This document shows, one piece after another, positions 36,582 through 45,745 of a stretch of 64,000 bases of DNA. The stretch comes from Curvibacter soli. GTDB lineage: Bacteria; Pseudomonadota; Gammaproteobacteria; Burkholderiales; Burkholderiaceae_C. The position numbers and the translations under genes were made by a program. Positions within the stretch are counted from its first letter, which is position 1, and each line of letters opens with the position of its first letter. The DNA is taken from positions 1 to 64,000 of the forward strand of contig NZ_JARGEN010000051.1 in assembly GCF_029211125.1 (NCBI RefSeq). The letters are read 5' to 3'. Below the pieces are notes generated by a model that saw only the letters and a list, made by a program, of their open reading frames with translations, did not search any database and had not been told where the DNA came from.

Positions 36582-39500
36582 ATGGCCGAACCCATCATTC
36601 CCGTCACCAGCCCGCTGCTCCCGCCGCTGGAAGATTTCATCCCCTACCTCGAAAAAATCTGGGACAGCCGGCAACTGACCAATGGCGGACCTTTCCACAA
36701 TCAGTTGGAGACGGAACTGGCCCGCTACCTGGGCGTCAAGCACCTGAGCCTTTTCGCCAACGGCACGCTGGCGCTGGTCACTGCATTGCAGGCCCTGAAA
36801 GCCGTCGGCGAGGTCATCACCACGCCCTATACCTTCGTCGCCACCGCCCACTCGCTGCTCTGGAATGGCATCAAGCCCGTGTTCGTGGATATCGACCCCG
36901 ATACCCTCAACCTGGACCCGCGCAAGATCGAAGCCGCCATCACGCCGCAAACCACGGCGATCCTGCCGGTGCATTGCTATGGACACCCCTGCGACGTGGA
37001 GGCGATCCAGCGCATCGCGGACAACTACGGGCTCAAGGTCCTCTACGACGCGGCCCATGCGTTCGGCGTGCGCGACGGCAGCGGCAGCCTCATGAACCAC
37101 GGCGACTTGTCGTGCCTGAGCTTCCATGCCACCAAGGTCTTCAACACCTTCGAGGGCGGCGCCATCGTCAGCCCCGACGAGCGCACGAAGCGGCGCATCG
37201 ACCACCTCAAGAACTTCGGCTTCGTCGATGAGGTGACCGTGGTGGCCCCCGGCATCAACGGGAAGATGAGCGAAGTCAACGCTGCATTCGGCCTGCTGCA
37301 ACTGCAGTACATCGATGGCGCGCTGGCAGCGCGCGCGCGCATCGATGCCCGCTATCGCACCGGCCTGGCGGGCATCGCCGGCATCCGCTGCGTCGAGGGG
37401 CGGGAGCAGCAGCCCAACCATGCGTACTTCCCCATCCTGGTCGGCCCGGAATACCCGCTGGGCCGCGACGAGCTGTACCAGCGGCTCCAAGACCACGGCA
37501 TCCATGCCCGCCGGTACTTCTACCCGCTCGCAAGCTCTTTTCCGATGTACCGGGGCCTGCCATCCGCATCACTGGAAAACCTGCCCGTCGCCCACCGCAT
37601 CGCCAGCCAGGTGCTGTGCCTGCCGATCTTCCCCACGCTGGCCGAACCAGTGGTCGAGAAAATTCTGGACCTGATTTCCCGCCCGGCCACCACGACCAAG
37701 GCACTGGCACCGACTCCGCCAACGACCGACACAGCGCCCGCCCCCTTTCCCGCCGACCAGAGCGCCCGCACGTTCAAGGTAACCGTAGCCATCCCCGCCT
37801 ACAAGGCCCGCTTCTTGGATGCGGCGCTGCGCAGCGCGGTGGAGCAGGAATTCGACAGCTTCGAGATCGTCATCTGCGACGACTGCCGCACCGACGCGGT
37901 GGCGGCTGTCGTACAACCGTACCTGGACGCCCGGGACGGTCCGCCCGTGCGCTACTTCCACAACAGCGAACAGTTGCGGGAAGGCCGCAATTTCAGCAAA
38001 TGCATCGAACTGGCGCGTGGCGCCTATGTCAAATTTCTCTGCGACGACGATCTGCTGCTGCCGGGCACGCTGGCGGCGCAGGCCGCCGTCCTGGATGCAC
38101 ATCCCGGCGTGTCGCTCGTCGCCTCGCGGCGCCAGCTCGTCAACGAAAACGGCGCGCCCCTGGCGGACATTCCCGCCACGCGCAGCCCGTTCGAGGGCGA
38201 CGTCTGCGTGCATGGACACGACCTCGCGTCCTTCCTAGCCGATCACGTCCTGAACTTCATCGGCGAGCCCACCAGCGTCATGTTCCGGCGCGAGCAGATC
38301 CTGCCCTATGGGACCGCCTTGATGGGCTTGGGCGGACAGCCCATCGAATGGCTCGGCGACCTGGCAATGCACGTCAACCTCATGCGTGCGGGCCACCTGG
38401 CGATGCTGGAACAACCCGGCGCCAGCTTCCGCATTTCCAGCGAGCAGGTGAGCCATGCCGGACGCACCACGCCCGGCATCGGCAAAGAGGGCTATGCCAA
38501 TTTCAGCCGCATGATCCGCGAGTTGGGCTGGTACCGCTCCACCAACAACCACATGGTCCGCGTGGCCCCGCTCGGGGCGCCCTCCAATTTCCAGGAAATC
38601 GACCTGGGTACGCGCATAGACCGCATGCTGCGCGGCGAGGATCCGGTCAACCCCTTGCGCCGCTGGCTCGCACAGCGCGTTCCGACCGCCTCGCAGGCCC
38701 GGCTCATCGAGACGCATCTCGACCAGAATGCGCAAGGACCTTCCATCACCATCTTCGTGCGCGACTTCGGCAGCAGCCCGGAAAAACTGACCGCGACGCT
38801 GGATAGCCTGGCGCCCGGCCAATGCCTTTACACGCGCCACGCAGTCGCCGTGCTGACCGATGCCAGGGAGCACGTACCCCATGCAGGCGTGCGCCATGTT
38901 CCGGCCACGCCCGATGATTACCTCCCAGCCCTCAACCAACTGGCAGCCGAAAGCGACTGCGACTGGCTGCTGGTGGTGGATGCGGGCGAAATTTTCACCT
39001 CCAGCGGCCTGTTGATCCTGGCGCTTGAGCTGCTAGGCGCGCCCGGCATACGCGCCGTCTATGCCGACGAGATGATGCGCGCCGCCGACGGCACCCTGGC
39101 TGGCGCGTTCCGCCCCGGCTTCGACCTGGACATGCTGCTGTCGTGCCCGACGGCGCTGGCGCGGCACTGGCTTGTGCGGCGCGACGTATTCGTGGAGGCT
39201 GGCGGATTCGATCCGGCCTGCACCGATGCTCCCGAATTCGACCTGCTGCTGCGTCTGGTAGATGCGGGCGGCATCACGGGCCTGGGCCATGTCGACGAGC
39301 CGCTGCTGATCACCGATGCCCCGCAACTCATCACCAAGGCTGGCGAACTGGCCGCACTACAGCGCCACCTACAAGGACGCGGCTACATGGATGCGCGGAT
39401 CGAGGCCCAGCTGCCGGGTCGCTACCGCGTTCTGTATGGCCACGCCGACACGCCCATGGTTTCGATCATCGTCCCGACCAAGGACCAGTTCGTCATGCTG

Positions 39501-41309
39501 CAGCGCTGCGTGGAGACATTGATCGAAAAAACCGCCTACAAAAACTACGAGCTGCTCATCGTCGACAACAACAGCACCGCCAAGGACGCATGCATTTGGC
39601 TCGATGGCATGGAGGCCATGAACAGCGACCGGATTCGCATCCTGCGCTACCCGCATCCGTTCAACTACTCGGCCATCAACAACATGGCGGCACGGGAGGC
39701 GCGCGGCGACTACCTCGTGCTGCTCAACAATGACACTGCGATCCTGCGCGAAGACTGGCTCGATGCCCTGCTCAACCATGCGCAGCGGCCCGAAGTGGGC
39801 ATCACCGGCGCCAAGCTGCTCTATCCCGATGGGCGCATTCAGCATGCGGGCGTGGTGCTGGGCCTGCGCGGGCCGGCCGAGCACCCGTTCTCTGGCTATC
39901 CGATGGATGCTGCCGGCTACATGCATCGGCTGCAGATCGACCAGAACTACAACGCCGTGACCGGTGCATGCCTGATGATCCGGCGCTCGGTTTTCGACGA
40001 GGTCGCGGGCCTCGACGAAGATGCGTTCAAGGTTTCATACAACGATGTGGACCTTTGCCTGAAGGTCCGCCAGGCGGGGTATCTCGTGGTGTGGACGCCC
40101 CATGCCGTGCTGCTGCACGAAGGCAGCGTCAGCCAGAACACGGTGGACACGGCCGCCGCCGAAGCCAAACGCCAGCGGTTCCAGGGCGAGCAGGATGCGC
40201 TGTATGCCAAGTGGCTGCCTACCATCGCCCGCGACACGGCCTACAACCAGAACCTGTCGCTCAAGGGCATCGGCTTCGAGCCCGAAACCGACAGCAAGCT
40301 CAACTGGCACCCGCTGGTCTGGCGCCCGCTGCCCGTCGTGCTGGCCCTGGCGGCCGACCAGGCCGGCTGCGGCCACTACCGCCTGATCCAGCCCGTGAAG
40401 GCGATCAACGCCGCCGGCCTGGCCACCGCGCAATGGGACATGCGCTACTACAGTCCGGTCGAGATGGAGCGCCTGTCGCCCGACACGCTGGTGCTGCAGC
40501 GCCAGTTCACGGAATCGCTGATCACCGCCCAGCGCCAATCCACCCGGTTCAGCCGCTGCTTCAAGGTGGCGGAAGTCGACGACTACCTGCCGAACGTGCC
40601 GATCAAGAGCGCTCACCATGGGCACCTGCCCAAGGACATTCTCAAGACCATGCGCAAGGCGCTGGCCCTGGTGGATCGCTTCATCGTCTCCACTGCGGCG
40701 CTGGCCGAGGCGTTTGACGGCCTGCACCCCGACATCCGCGTGGTGGAAAACCACCTGCCCCTGCCTTGGTGGCAAAACGTGCAGGGGCTGCGCCGCCAGG
40801 GCGCCAAGCCGCGCGTCGGCTGGGCCGGCGGCATTGGCCATCGCGGCGACCTGGAGCTGATCACCGACATAGTGAAGGCGCTGGCCGGGGAGGTCGAATG
40901 GGTGTTCTGCGGCATGTGCCCCGATGCCCTGCGCCCCTACGTGCATGAATTCCATGCACCTGTCCCCATCGACGACTACCCGTCCGCGCTGGCAGGCCTG
41001 AACCTGGACCTGGCCCTGGCACCTCTTGAACACAACCTCTTCAACGAATGCAAGAGCAATCTGCGGCTGCTCGAATACGGCGCCTGCGGCTTTCCGGTGG
41101 TGTGCAGCGACATACGCCCTTACCAGGGCAGCCTGCCCGTCACCCGCGTGAAGCAGCGGTTCAAGGACTGGATGGACGCCATCCGAATGCACACCACCGA
41201 TCTGGACGCGGCGGCCAAGGCCGGCGACGCGCTACGCGCGGCAGTACAGCGCGACTGGATGCTCGACAACGCCCATCTCTCCCGATGGCTCGCCCACTGG
41301 CTGCCGTAG
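36582..41309 (+). CDS. 1575-residue aminotransferase-glycosyltransferase fusion
   Basis: At least four domains. (1) Residues 1-375: DegT/DnrJ/EryC1 PLP aminotransferase with Lys185 in LSFHATKVFNTFEGG. The whole domain resembles VioA, which makes dTDP-4-amino-4,6-dideoxyglucose. (2) About 398-640: GT2 glycosyltransferase (FKVTVAIPAYKARFLDAALR, acidic motif CDDD at 487-490). (3) About 705-950: a second GT2-like domain whose acidic motif is replaced by VDAGE, probably inactive. (4) About 957-1215: a GT2 domain with MVSIIVPTKDQ and NNDT. (5) About 1254-1575: a GT-B/GT4-like domain with GWAGGIGHRGDLELITDIVK and LRLLEYGACGFPVVCSD. Linkers at about 376-397 are Pro/Thr-rich. No internal stop or frameshift is seen. 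Such fusion of sugar synthesis and transfer is rare. Confidence 0.85.
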   Translation: MAEPIIPVTSPLLPPLEDFIPYLEKIWDSRQLTNGGPFHNQLETELARYLGVKHLSLFANGTLALVTALQALKAVGEVITTPYTFVATAHSLLWNGIKPVFVDIDPDTLNLDPRKIEAAITPQTTAILPVHCYGHPCDVEAIQRIADNYGLKVLYDAAHAFGVRDGSGSLMNHGDLSCLSFHATKVFNTFEGGAIVSPDERTKRRIDHLKNFGFVDEVTVVAPGINGKMSEVNAAFGLLQLQYIDGALAARARIDARYRTGLAGIAGIRCVEGREQQPNHAYFPILVGPEYPLGRDELYQRLQDHGIHARRYFYPLASSFPMYRGLPSASLENLPVAHRIASQVLCLPIFPTLAEPVVEKILDLISRPATTTKALAPTPPTTDTAPAPFPADQSARTFKVTVAIPAYKARFLDAALRSAVEQEFDSFEIVICDDCRTDAVAAVVQPYLDARDGPPVRYFHNSEQLREGRNFSKCIELARGAYVKFLCDDDLLLPGTLAAQAAVLDAHPGVSLVASRRQLVNENGAPLADIPATRSPFEGDVCVHGHDLASFLADHVLNFIGEPTSVMFRREQILPYGTALMGLGGQPIEWLGDLAMHVNLMRAGHLAMLEQPGASFRISSEQVSHAGRTTPGIGKEGYANFSRMIRELGWYRSTNNHMVRVAPLGAPSNFQEIDLGTRIDRMLRGEDPVNPLRRWLAQRVPTASQARLIETHLDQNAQGPSITIFVRDFGSSPEKLTATLDSLAPGQCLYTRHAVAVLTDAREHVPHAGVRHVPATPDDYLPALNQLAAESDCDWLLVVDAGEIFTSSGLLILALELLGAPGIRAVYADEMMRAADGTLAGAFRPGFDLDMLLSCPTALARHWLVRRDVFVEAGGFDPACTDAPEFDLLLRLVDAGGITGLGHVDEPLLITDAPQLITKAGELAALQRHLQGRGYMDARIEAQLPGRYRVLYGHADTPMVSIIVPTKDQFVMLQRCVETLIEKTAYKNYELLIVDNNSTAKDACIWLDGMEAMNSDRIRILRYPHPFNYSAINNMAAREARGDYLVLLNNDTAILREDWLDALLNHAQRPEVGITGAKLLYPDGRIQHAGVVLGLRGPAEHPFSGYPMDAAGYMHRLQIDQNYNAVTGACLMIRRSVFDEVAGLDEDAFKVSYNDVDLCLKVRQAGYLVVWTPHAVLLHEGSVSQNTVDTAAAEAKRQRFQGEQDALYAKWLPTIARDTAYNQNLSLKGIGFEPETDSKLNWHPLVWRPLPVVLALAADQAGCGHYRLIQPVKAINAAGLATAQWDMRYYSPVEMERLSPDTLVLQRQFTESLITAQRQSTRFSRCFKVAEVDDYLPNVPIKSAHHGHLPKDILKTMRKALALVDRFIVSTAALAEAFDGLHPDIRVVENHLPLPWWQNVQGLRRQGAKPRVGWAGGIGHRGDLELITDIVKALAGEVEWVFCGMCPDALRPYVHEFHAPVPIDDYPSALAGLNLDLALAPLEHNLFNECKSNLRLLEYGACGFPVVCSDIRPYQGSLPVTRVKQRFKDWMDAIRMHTTDLDAAAKAGDALRAAVQRDWMLDNAHLSRWLAHWLP

Positions 41310-41332
41310 GGCACGTCGGCACTGCCGCCGAC

Positions 41333-41359
41333 TCAAGTCTGGCGCTTGCAATCCGATAC
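41333..41359 (+). promoter_or_regulatory. sigma-28 (FliA) promoter of motA
   Basis: TCAAGTCT, 11 bases, TCCGATAC, against consensus TAAAGTTT-N11-GCCGATAA: six of eight matches in each half and exact spacing. A GTCGGC/GCCGAC hairpin (41315-41332) abuts it and may end island transcription before motA. Confidence 0.75.
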
Positions 41360-41420
41360 CATTGATGCGCATGGGCTACTCTCCGCCCGCTCCCTATGCC
41401 TTTCTGTCACAAGGCCCTGC

Positions 41421-42281
41421 ATGTTCGTCATCATTGGTTATCTCCTCACCTTCGGCTGCGTCTTCGGCGTCTTCGTGGCCCACGGGGGCCAGATCGGGGT
41501 GCTGCTGGAAGCCCTGCCGTTCGAGATGATCACCATCGGCGGCGCCGCGCTCGGCTCGTTCCTCGTCACCAACCAGTTGAAGGTGGTGAAGGCCACCTTC
41601 GCCTCCATTCCCAAGGTGCTCAAGGGCTCCAAGTACACCAAGGCCCGGTACATGGAGCTGATGACGATGCTCTACGAAATACTGCAGAAGGCGCGCAAAG
41701 AAGGGCTGATGGCGATCGAAAAGGATGTGGAGTCGCCCCAGGAGTCGGAGATATTCAACAAGTTTCCTGCCGTCGGCACGGACCACCACGTCGTCGAATT
41801 CACCACCGACTACCTGCGCATGATGGTGTCGGGCAACCTCAACGCCCACGAGATCGAGGCACTGATGGACAGCGAGATCGAAACCCACCACCAGGAAGCC
41901 AATGCCCCGATCGCCGCGCTCACGCGCCTGGCCGGGGCGCTGCCGGCATTCGGTATCGTCGCCGCCGTACTGGGCGTGGTCAACACCATGGGGTCGGTGG
42001 GCCAGCCCCCCTCGGTGCTTGGCGCGATGATCGCCTCGGCGCTGGTGGGCACGTTCCTTGGCATCCTGCTTGCTTACGGCGTGGTGGAGCCGCTCGCTGG
42101 CCTGCTGGAGCAAAAGGCGGAGGATGCTGCCAAGGAAATGGAGTGCATCAAAACCACGCTTCTTGCGAGCATGCAGGGCTACAACCCGTCCACGGCGATC
42201 GAGTTCGGCCGCAAGGTGCTTTTCTCGGCCGACAGGCCCAGCTTCACCGAACTGGAAAGCCACGTGCGAGGCAAGAAGTAA
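41421..42281 (+). CDS. motA: flagellar stator protein MotA
   Basis: MotA is the ring subunit of the proton-driven stator. The 286-residue protein has four membrane helices (for example MFVIIGYLLTFGCVFGVFVA and APIAALTRLAGALPAFGIVA) and a charged cytoplasmic loop between helices 2 and 3 that touches FliG. The ATG at 41421 gives the standard MFVIIGYL start; the upstream extension to 41346 covers the promoter and is rejected. It starts a likely operon running to fliA. Confidence 0.96.
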   Translation: MFVIIGYLLTFGCVFGVFVAHGGQIGVLLEALPFEMITIGGAALGSFLVTNQLKVVKATFASIPKVLKGSKYTKARYMELMTMLYEILQKARKEGLMAIEKDVESPQESEIFNKFPAVGTDHHVVEFTTDYLRMMVSGNLNAHEIEALMDSEIETHHQEANAPIAALTRLAGALPAFGIVAAVLGVVNTMGSVGQPPSVLGAMIASALVGTFLGILLAYGVVEPLAGLLEQKAEDAAKEMECIKTTLLASMQGYNPSTAIEFGRKVLFSADRPSFTELESHVRGKK

Positions 42282-42308
42282 TACCGCCGGGCACCGGCGG
42301 TCATCACC

Positions 42309-43247
42309 ATGGCTGAATCGAAAAAACTCCAACCCATCATCATCAAGCGGGTGAAGAAGACCGCCCACGCGCCGCATGGTGGCGCGTGGAAGATCGCCTA
42401 CGCCGACTTCGTGACGGCCATGATGGCGTTTTTCCTGCTGATGTGGCTGCTGGGCTCGACGGCCAAGGGCGAACTGCAGGGCATCGCCGCCTACTTCAGC
42501 TCGCCGCTCAAGGTGGCGATGATGGGCGGCGACGGCGCGGGCAACAGCTCCAGCATCATCCCCGGCGGCGGCAACGACCTGAGCAAGGTGCACGGCCAGG
42601 TCCGCCGCTCCGAGAGCGACCAGGACGCGGCGCGCCGCATGAGCCCGCAGCAGGCGCGCGCCGAGATGGCGCGCCAGGATGCCGCGCGCATCCGCACGCT
42701 GCAGGCGAAGATCGAGGCGCTCATCACCCAGAACCCGCGGCTGAGCGAATACCGCTCGCAGATCCGGCTCGATGTCACGCCCGACGGCCTGCAGATCCAG
42801 ATCGTGGACGACCAGAACCGCCCCATGTTCGACAGCGGCAGCGCGCTGGTGAAGCCCTACATGCGCGACATCCTGCGTGCCATCGGCGAGGCGCTCGGCG
42901 AGGTGGAGAACCGCATCAGCCTGGCCGGCCACACCGACGCCACGCCTTACGGCAACGGCGAAAGGGGCTATGGCAACTGGGAGCTTTCCGCCGACCGCGC
43001 CAATGCCTCGCGCCGCGAACTCGTGGCCGCGGGCATGCCCGACGGCAAGCTGGCGCGGGTGGTGGGCCTGGCCGCCACCGACCCGCTGAACGCGCAGGAC
43101 GCCTTCGCCGCCATGAACCGCCGCATCAGCATCACTGTCATGACGCGCGAAGCAGAAGAGCGGCTGATGGGCAAGGGCCCTGCGGTACCCCTTGCGGAAG
43201 TGCAGCAGGAAAACCAGAAAAATCCGCCCCAGCAGAACAAACCATAA
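42309..43247 (+). CDS. motB: flagellar stator protein MotB
   Basis: MotB anchors the stator to peptidoglycan and carries the proton path. The 312-residue protein has one membrane helix with the essential Asp (IAYADFVTAMMAFFLLMWLL) and a C-terminal OmpA-like domain (ISLAGHTDATPYG, NRRISITVM). The segment after the helix (about residues 55-110) is the plug region. It follows motA by 27 bp. Confidence 0.97.
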   Translation: MAESKKLQPIIIKRVKKTAHAPHGGAWKIAYADFVTAMMAFFLLMWLLGSTAKGELQGIAAYFSSPLKVAMMGGDGAGNSSSIIPGGGNDLSKVHGQVRRSESDQDAARRMSPQQARAEMARQDAARIRTLQAKIEALITQNPRLSEYRSQIRLDVTPDGLQIQIVDDQNRPMFDSGSALVKPYMRDILRAIGEALGEVENRISLAGHTDATPYGNGERGYGNWELSADRANASRRELVAAGMPDGKLARVVGLAATDPLNAQDAFAAMNRRISITVMTREAEERLMGKGPAVPLAEVQQENQKNPPQQNKP

Positions 43248-43316
43248 TCGGGGCGAAACGCCTTCCCCGCGACTCCAACGCATGCACACCGCATCCTCTC
43301 TCCGAAAGGGTTTCCC

Positions 43317-43703
43317 GTGGCAAATGCCCTTCGATTTCTGATCGTCGACGATTTTTCTACGATGCGGCGCATCGTGCGCAACCTGCTCAAGGAAAGCGGC
43401 TACTCCGAAGCCGACGAGGCCGAGGACGGCGTCGCGGCGCTCAACAAGCTGCGCAACAGCAAGTTCGACTTCGTCGTGACCGACATCAACATGCCCAACA
43501 TGAACGGCTTCCAGTTGCTGGCCGAGATCAAGCAGGACGAGAAGCTCAAGCACCTGCCGGTCCTGATGGTGACCGCCGAGGCGCGCAAGGAAGACATCGT
43601 GGCGGCCGCGCAAGGGGGTGCTGCAGGCTACATCGTCAAGCCATTCACGAAGGCCACGCTCGAAGAGAAGGTCGCCAACATCCTGAAAAAGCTGGGGATG
43701 TAA
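43317..43703 (+). CDS. cheY: chemotaxis response regulator CheY (second copy)
   Basis: A 128-residue receiver close to enteric CheY in sequence: acidic pair D11-D12, phospho-acceptor Asp56 in [14 protein letters not shown], Thr in [12 protein letters not shown] and Lys in [14 protein letters not shown]. It starts with GTG (ribosome site AAAGGG six bases upstream). It lies directly before cheZ with a three-base gap. Its likeness to enteric CheY suggests that it is the main signal to FliM; this is inference. Confidence 0.96.
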   Translation: MANALRFLIVDDFSTMRRIVRNLLKESGYSEADEAEDGVAALNKLRNSKFDFVVTDINMPNMNGFQLLAEIKQDEKLKHLPVLMVTAEARKEDIVAAAQGGAAGYIVKPFTKATLEEKVANILKKLGM

Positions 43704-43706
43704 GAC

Positions 43707-44351
43707 ATGGAGCCCAGCGACGCCCCCGTACCCGCCGCCTCCCCGGAGCCCGAGAACTCGCAGGACCTGCACAAGAAGATCGGCCTCCTCACGCGCCAGT
43801 TGCACGACGCGCTCAACGAACTGGGCTATGCCGACAAGCTGCGCGGCACCATGGGCGATCTGCCAGACGCCCAGAGCCGGCTGTCCTACATCGCCCGGCT
43901 GACCGGCGATGCCGCCGAGAAAGTGCTGGGCCGCGTCGAGCAGGCCAAGGCGCAGAACGACCAGTTGTGCGAGGAAACGCAGCGCGTCAAGGCGGGCCTG
44001 ATCAAGGACCCCGTGGCCGCCGTCGCCACCGGCGTCATCATGAACTACCTCTTGGACGTGCTGAAGGCCACGCAGGACACGGACGCCCACCTGACCGAGA
44101 TCATGATGGCGCAGGACTTCCACGACCTGACCGGCCAAGTCATCGCCAAGGTGGTCAACCTCGTGGCCACCATCCAGAACCAACTGGTGCAACTGTTGAT
44201 CCAGACCGCCCCGCCCGAGGCGGTGCCCGTCGTCATGACGGAGACCAAGCGCGAAGGGCTGCAAGGCCCCATCGTGGACCCGACCAACGCCCCCGACGTC
44301 GTCACCGACCAGTCGCAGGTCGACGACCTGCTGGCCAGCCTGGGGTTTTGA
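43707..44351 (+). CDS. cheZ: CheY-phosphate phosphatase CheZ
   Basis: CheZ removes phosphate from CheY. The 214-residue helical protein has the catalytic segment EIMMAQDFHDLTGQVIAKVV with Asp140 and Gln144, and the C-terminal CheY-docking tail SQVDDLLASLGF. The start ATG follows cheY by three bases. The small protein at 9829-10275 shares the catalytic motif, so the genome probably has two CheZ-type activities. Confidence 0.97.
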   Translation: MEPSDAPVPAASPEPENSQDLHKKIGLLTRQLHDALNELGYADKLRGTMGDLPDAQSRLSYIARLTGDAAEKVLGRVEQAKAQNDQLCEETQRVKAGLIKDPVAAVATGVIMNYLLDVLKATQDTDAHLTEIMMAQDFHDLTGQVIAKVVNLVATIQNQLVQLLIQTAPPEAVPVVMTETKREGLQGPIVDPTNAPDVVTDQSQVDDLLASLGF

Positions 44352-44365
44352 GCGGCCCCCGCCCC

Positions 44366-44392
44366 GCCCATGGCAGCGGCGCCGCCATGGGC
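44366..44392 (+). terminator. hairpin after cheZ
   Basis: A perfect 9-bp stem GCCCATGGC/GCCATGGGC with a nine-base loop, 14 bases after the cheZ stop, followed by GCTCTTAT. It probably gives partial termination before flhB. Confidence 0.5.
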
Positions 44393-44397
44393 GCTCT

Positions 44398-44483
44398 TAT
44401 AAGCAAAACTGGCCTCCAGCGCTTATATTTCCTGCGGAAGCAGCTACAAAAAAAGTAGCAATCCGGGCGGCCTTGCAGGCCGC
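44398..44483. repeat. intergenic repeat upstream of flhB
   Basis: An AT-rich stretch with TGCGGAAGCAGCTA (44433-44446), near-complementary to the TAGCTGCCACCGCA core found at 3711 and 23934. Around it are GGCCTCCAGCGCTTAT, GCTAC-A7-GTAGC (44443-44459) and a separate perfect stem GCGGCCT-TGC-AGGCCGC (44467-44483). It looks like a member of a dispersed Comamonadaceae-type repeat family, inserted between cheZ and flhB. It may also act as a terminator. Confidence 0.55.
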
Positions 44484-44590
44484 GGCCCGCAGCGCCCGCC
44501 GAATAGCCGGCACAGCCCCCTTCTTATCGGCCTTTAGCCGGCGCCGGCCGTCCCGAGAATGGCGAGACACGATCGCGTTGTCCCGCCACC

Positions 44591-45745
44591 ATGGAATCCA
44601 GCCAAGACCGCAACCTCCCCGCCACCGAGCGCAAGCTCCACCAGGCGCGCCAGGACGGCGAGGCCTCGCGGTCGCGCGACCTGTCCCATGTCTCGGTGCT
44701 GGGCGTGGGCGGCCTGGCGCTGATGGCGCTGGCCCCCGCCGGCCTGGCGCGCCTGGAACACGCGCTGGGCCAGCAACTGGTGTTCGATGCCGCCATCGTG
44801 CTGCAGCCGGCCACCATGATGAACCGGCTGCAGGACATGGTGGCCCTGGGCGCGCTGATCAGCCTGCTCTTCGCCACCATCGTGTCCGCGGCCACGGCGC
44901 TCGCCACCGTGCTCGCCGGCGGCTGGGTCTACAGCTTCAAGCCCATCGCGCCGAACTTCGGGCGCCTCAACCCGCTGGCCGGGCTGGGCAACCTGTTTTC
45001 CAAGCAGCAGTTCGCCACCGTGGTGAAGATGATCGTGCTCACCACGGTGCTGCTGGCCGTGGCGTGGGCCTTCATGAGCCACGGCATCGCCGGCATCGCG
45101 GCGCTGGTGCTGCAGCCCTCCAACGCGGCCATCGCCCATGCCGCCGACTGGATCGTCTCCGGCATGGGCCTGCTGCTGCTGGTCGTGTGCGCCTCGGCGG
45201 TGATCGACGTGCCCCTGCAGAACTACTTCTTCAAGACCAAGCTGAAGATGTCGCACGAGGAAGTGAAGCAGGAGCACAAGGAGTCCGAAGGCAGCCCGCA
45301 GACCAAGAGCCGCATCCGCTCGCGCCAGCGCGAGATCGCCAACCGCGCCAGCATCGCCGCCGTGCCCAAGGCCGACTTCGTGGTCATGAACCCGACCCAC
45401 TTCGCCGTGGCGCTGAAGTACGACGAATCGTCCATGGGCGCGCCCCAGGTCGTCGCCAAGGGCGCCGACCTGCTGGCCATGAAGATCCGCGAGGTCGCCA
45501 AGGCCCATGCCGTGCCCGTGCTGGAGTCGCCGGTGCTGGCGCGCGCGCTCTACGCCCACGCCGAGCTGGACCAGCCGATCCCCGCCAGCCTGTACGCCGC
45601 CGTGGCCCAGGTGCTGGCCTACGTGTACCGGCTCAAGGCCGCGCTGCGCGGCGCGGGCCCCATGCCGGACGCCGCGCCCGAACCTTTCGTCCCGCAGGAG
45701 CTCGATCCCCTGCATCCCGCAGCCAGCAAGAAGGCCGCCGCATGA
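44591..45745 (+). CDS. flhB: flagellar export switch protein FlhB
   Basis: FlhB sits beside the export pore and controls the change from hook to filament export. The 384-residue protein has four membrane helices and a cytoplasmic domain with the self-cleavage motif Asn267-Pro-Thr-His in VVMNPTHFAVALKYDE. The N-terminus (DRNLPATERKLHQARQDGEA) is typical. The stop overlaps flhA by four bases. Confidence 0.97.
   Translation: MESSQDRNLPATERKLHQARQDGEASRSRDLSHVSVLGVGGLALMALAPAGLARLEHALGQQLVFDAAIVLQPATMMNRLQDMVALGALISLLFATIVSAATALATVLAGGWVYSFKPIAPNFGRLNPLAGLGNLFSKQQFATVVKMIVLTTVLLAVAWAFMSHGIAGIAALVLQPSNAAIAHAADWIVSGMGLLLLVVCASAVIDVPLQNYFFKTKLKMSHEEVKQEHKESEGSPQTKSRIRSRQREIANRASIAAVPKADFVVMNPTHFAVALKYDESSMGAPQVVAKGADLLAMKIREVAKAHAVPVLESPVLARALYAHAELDQPIPASLYAAVAQVLAYVYRLKAALRGAGPMPDAAPEPFVPQELDPLHPAASKKAAA

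Noticed and set aside
29674-41309. The island as an O-antigen or capsule locus
   Set aside because: No Wzx, Wzy, Wzz, ABC transporter or initiating sugar-phosphate transferase is present, and flagellin and motA flank it; flagellin modification fits better, though this remains inference.
41394-44264. Minus-strand frame of 956 codons opposite motA, motB, cheY and cheZ
   Set aside because: Antisense shadow in very GC-rich DNA. The translation is low-complexity His/Arg/Gly/Asp, with no domain, and four well-supported genes lie on the other strand.
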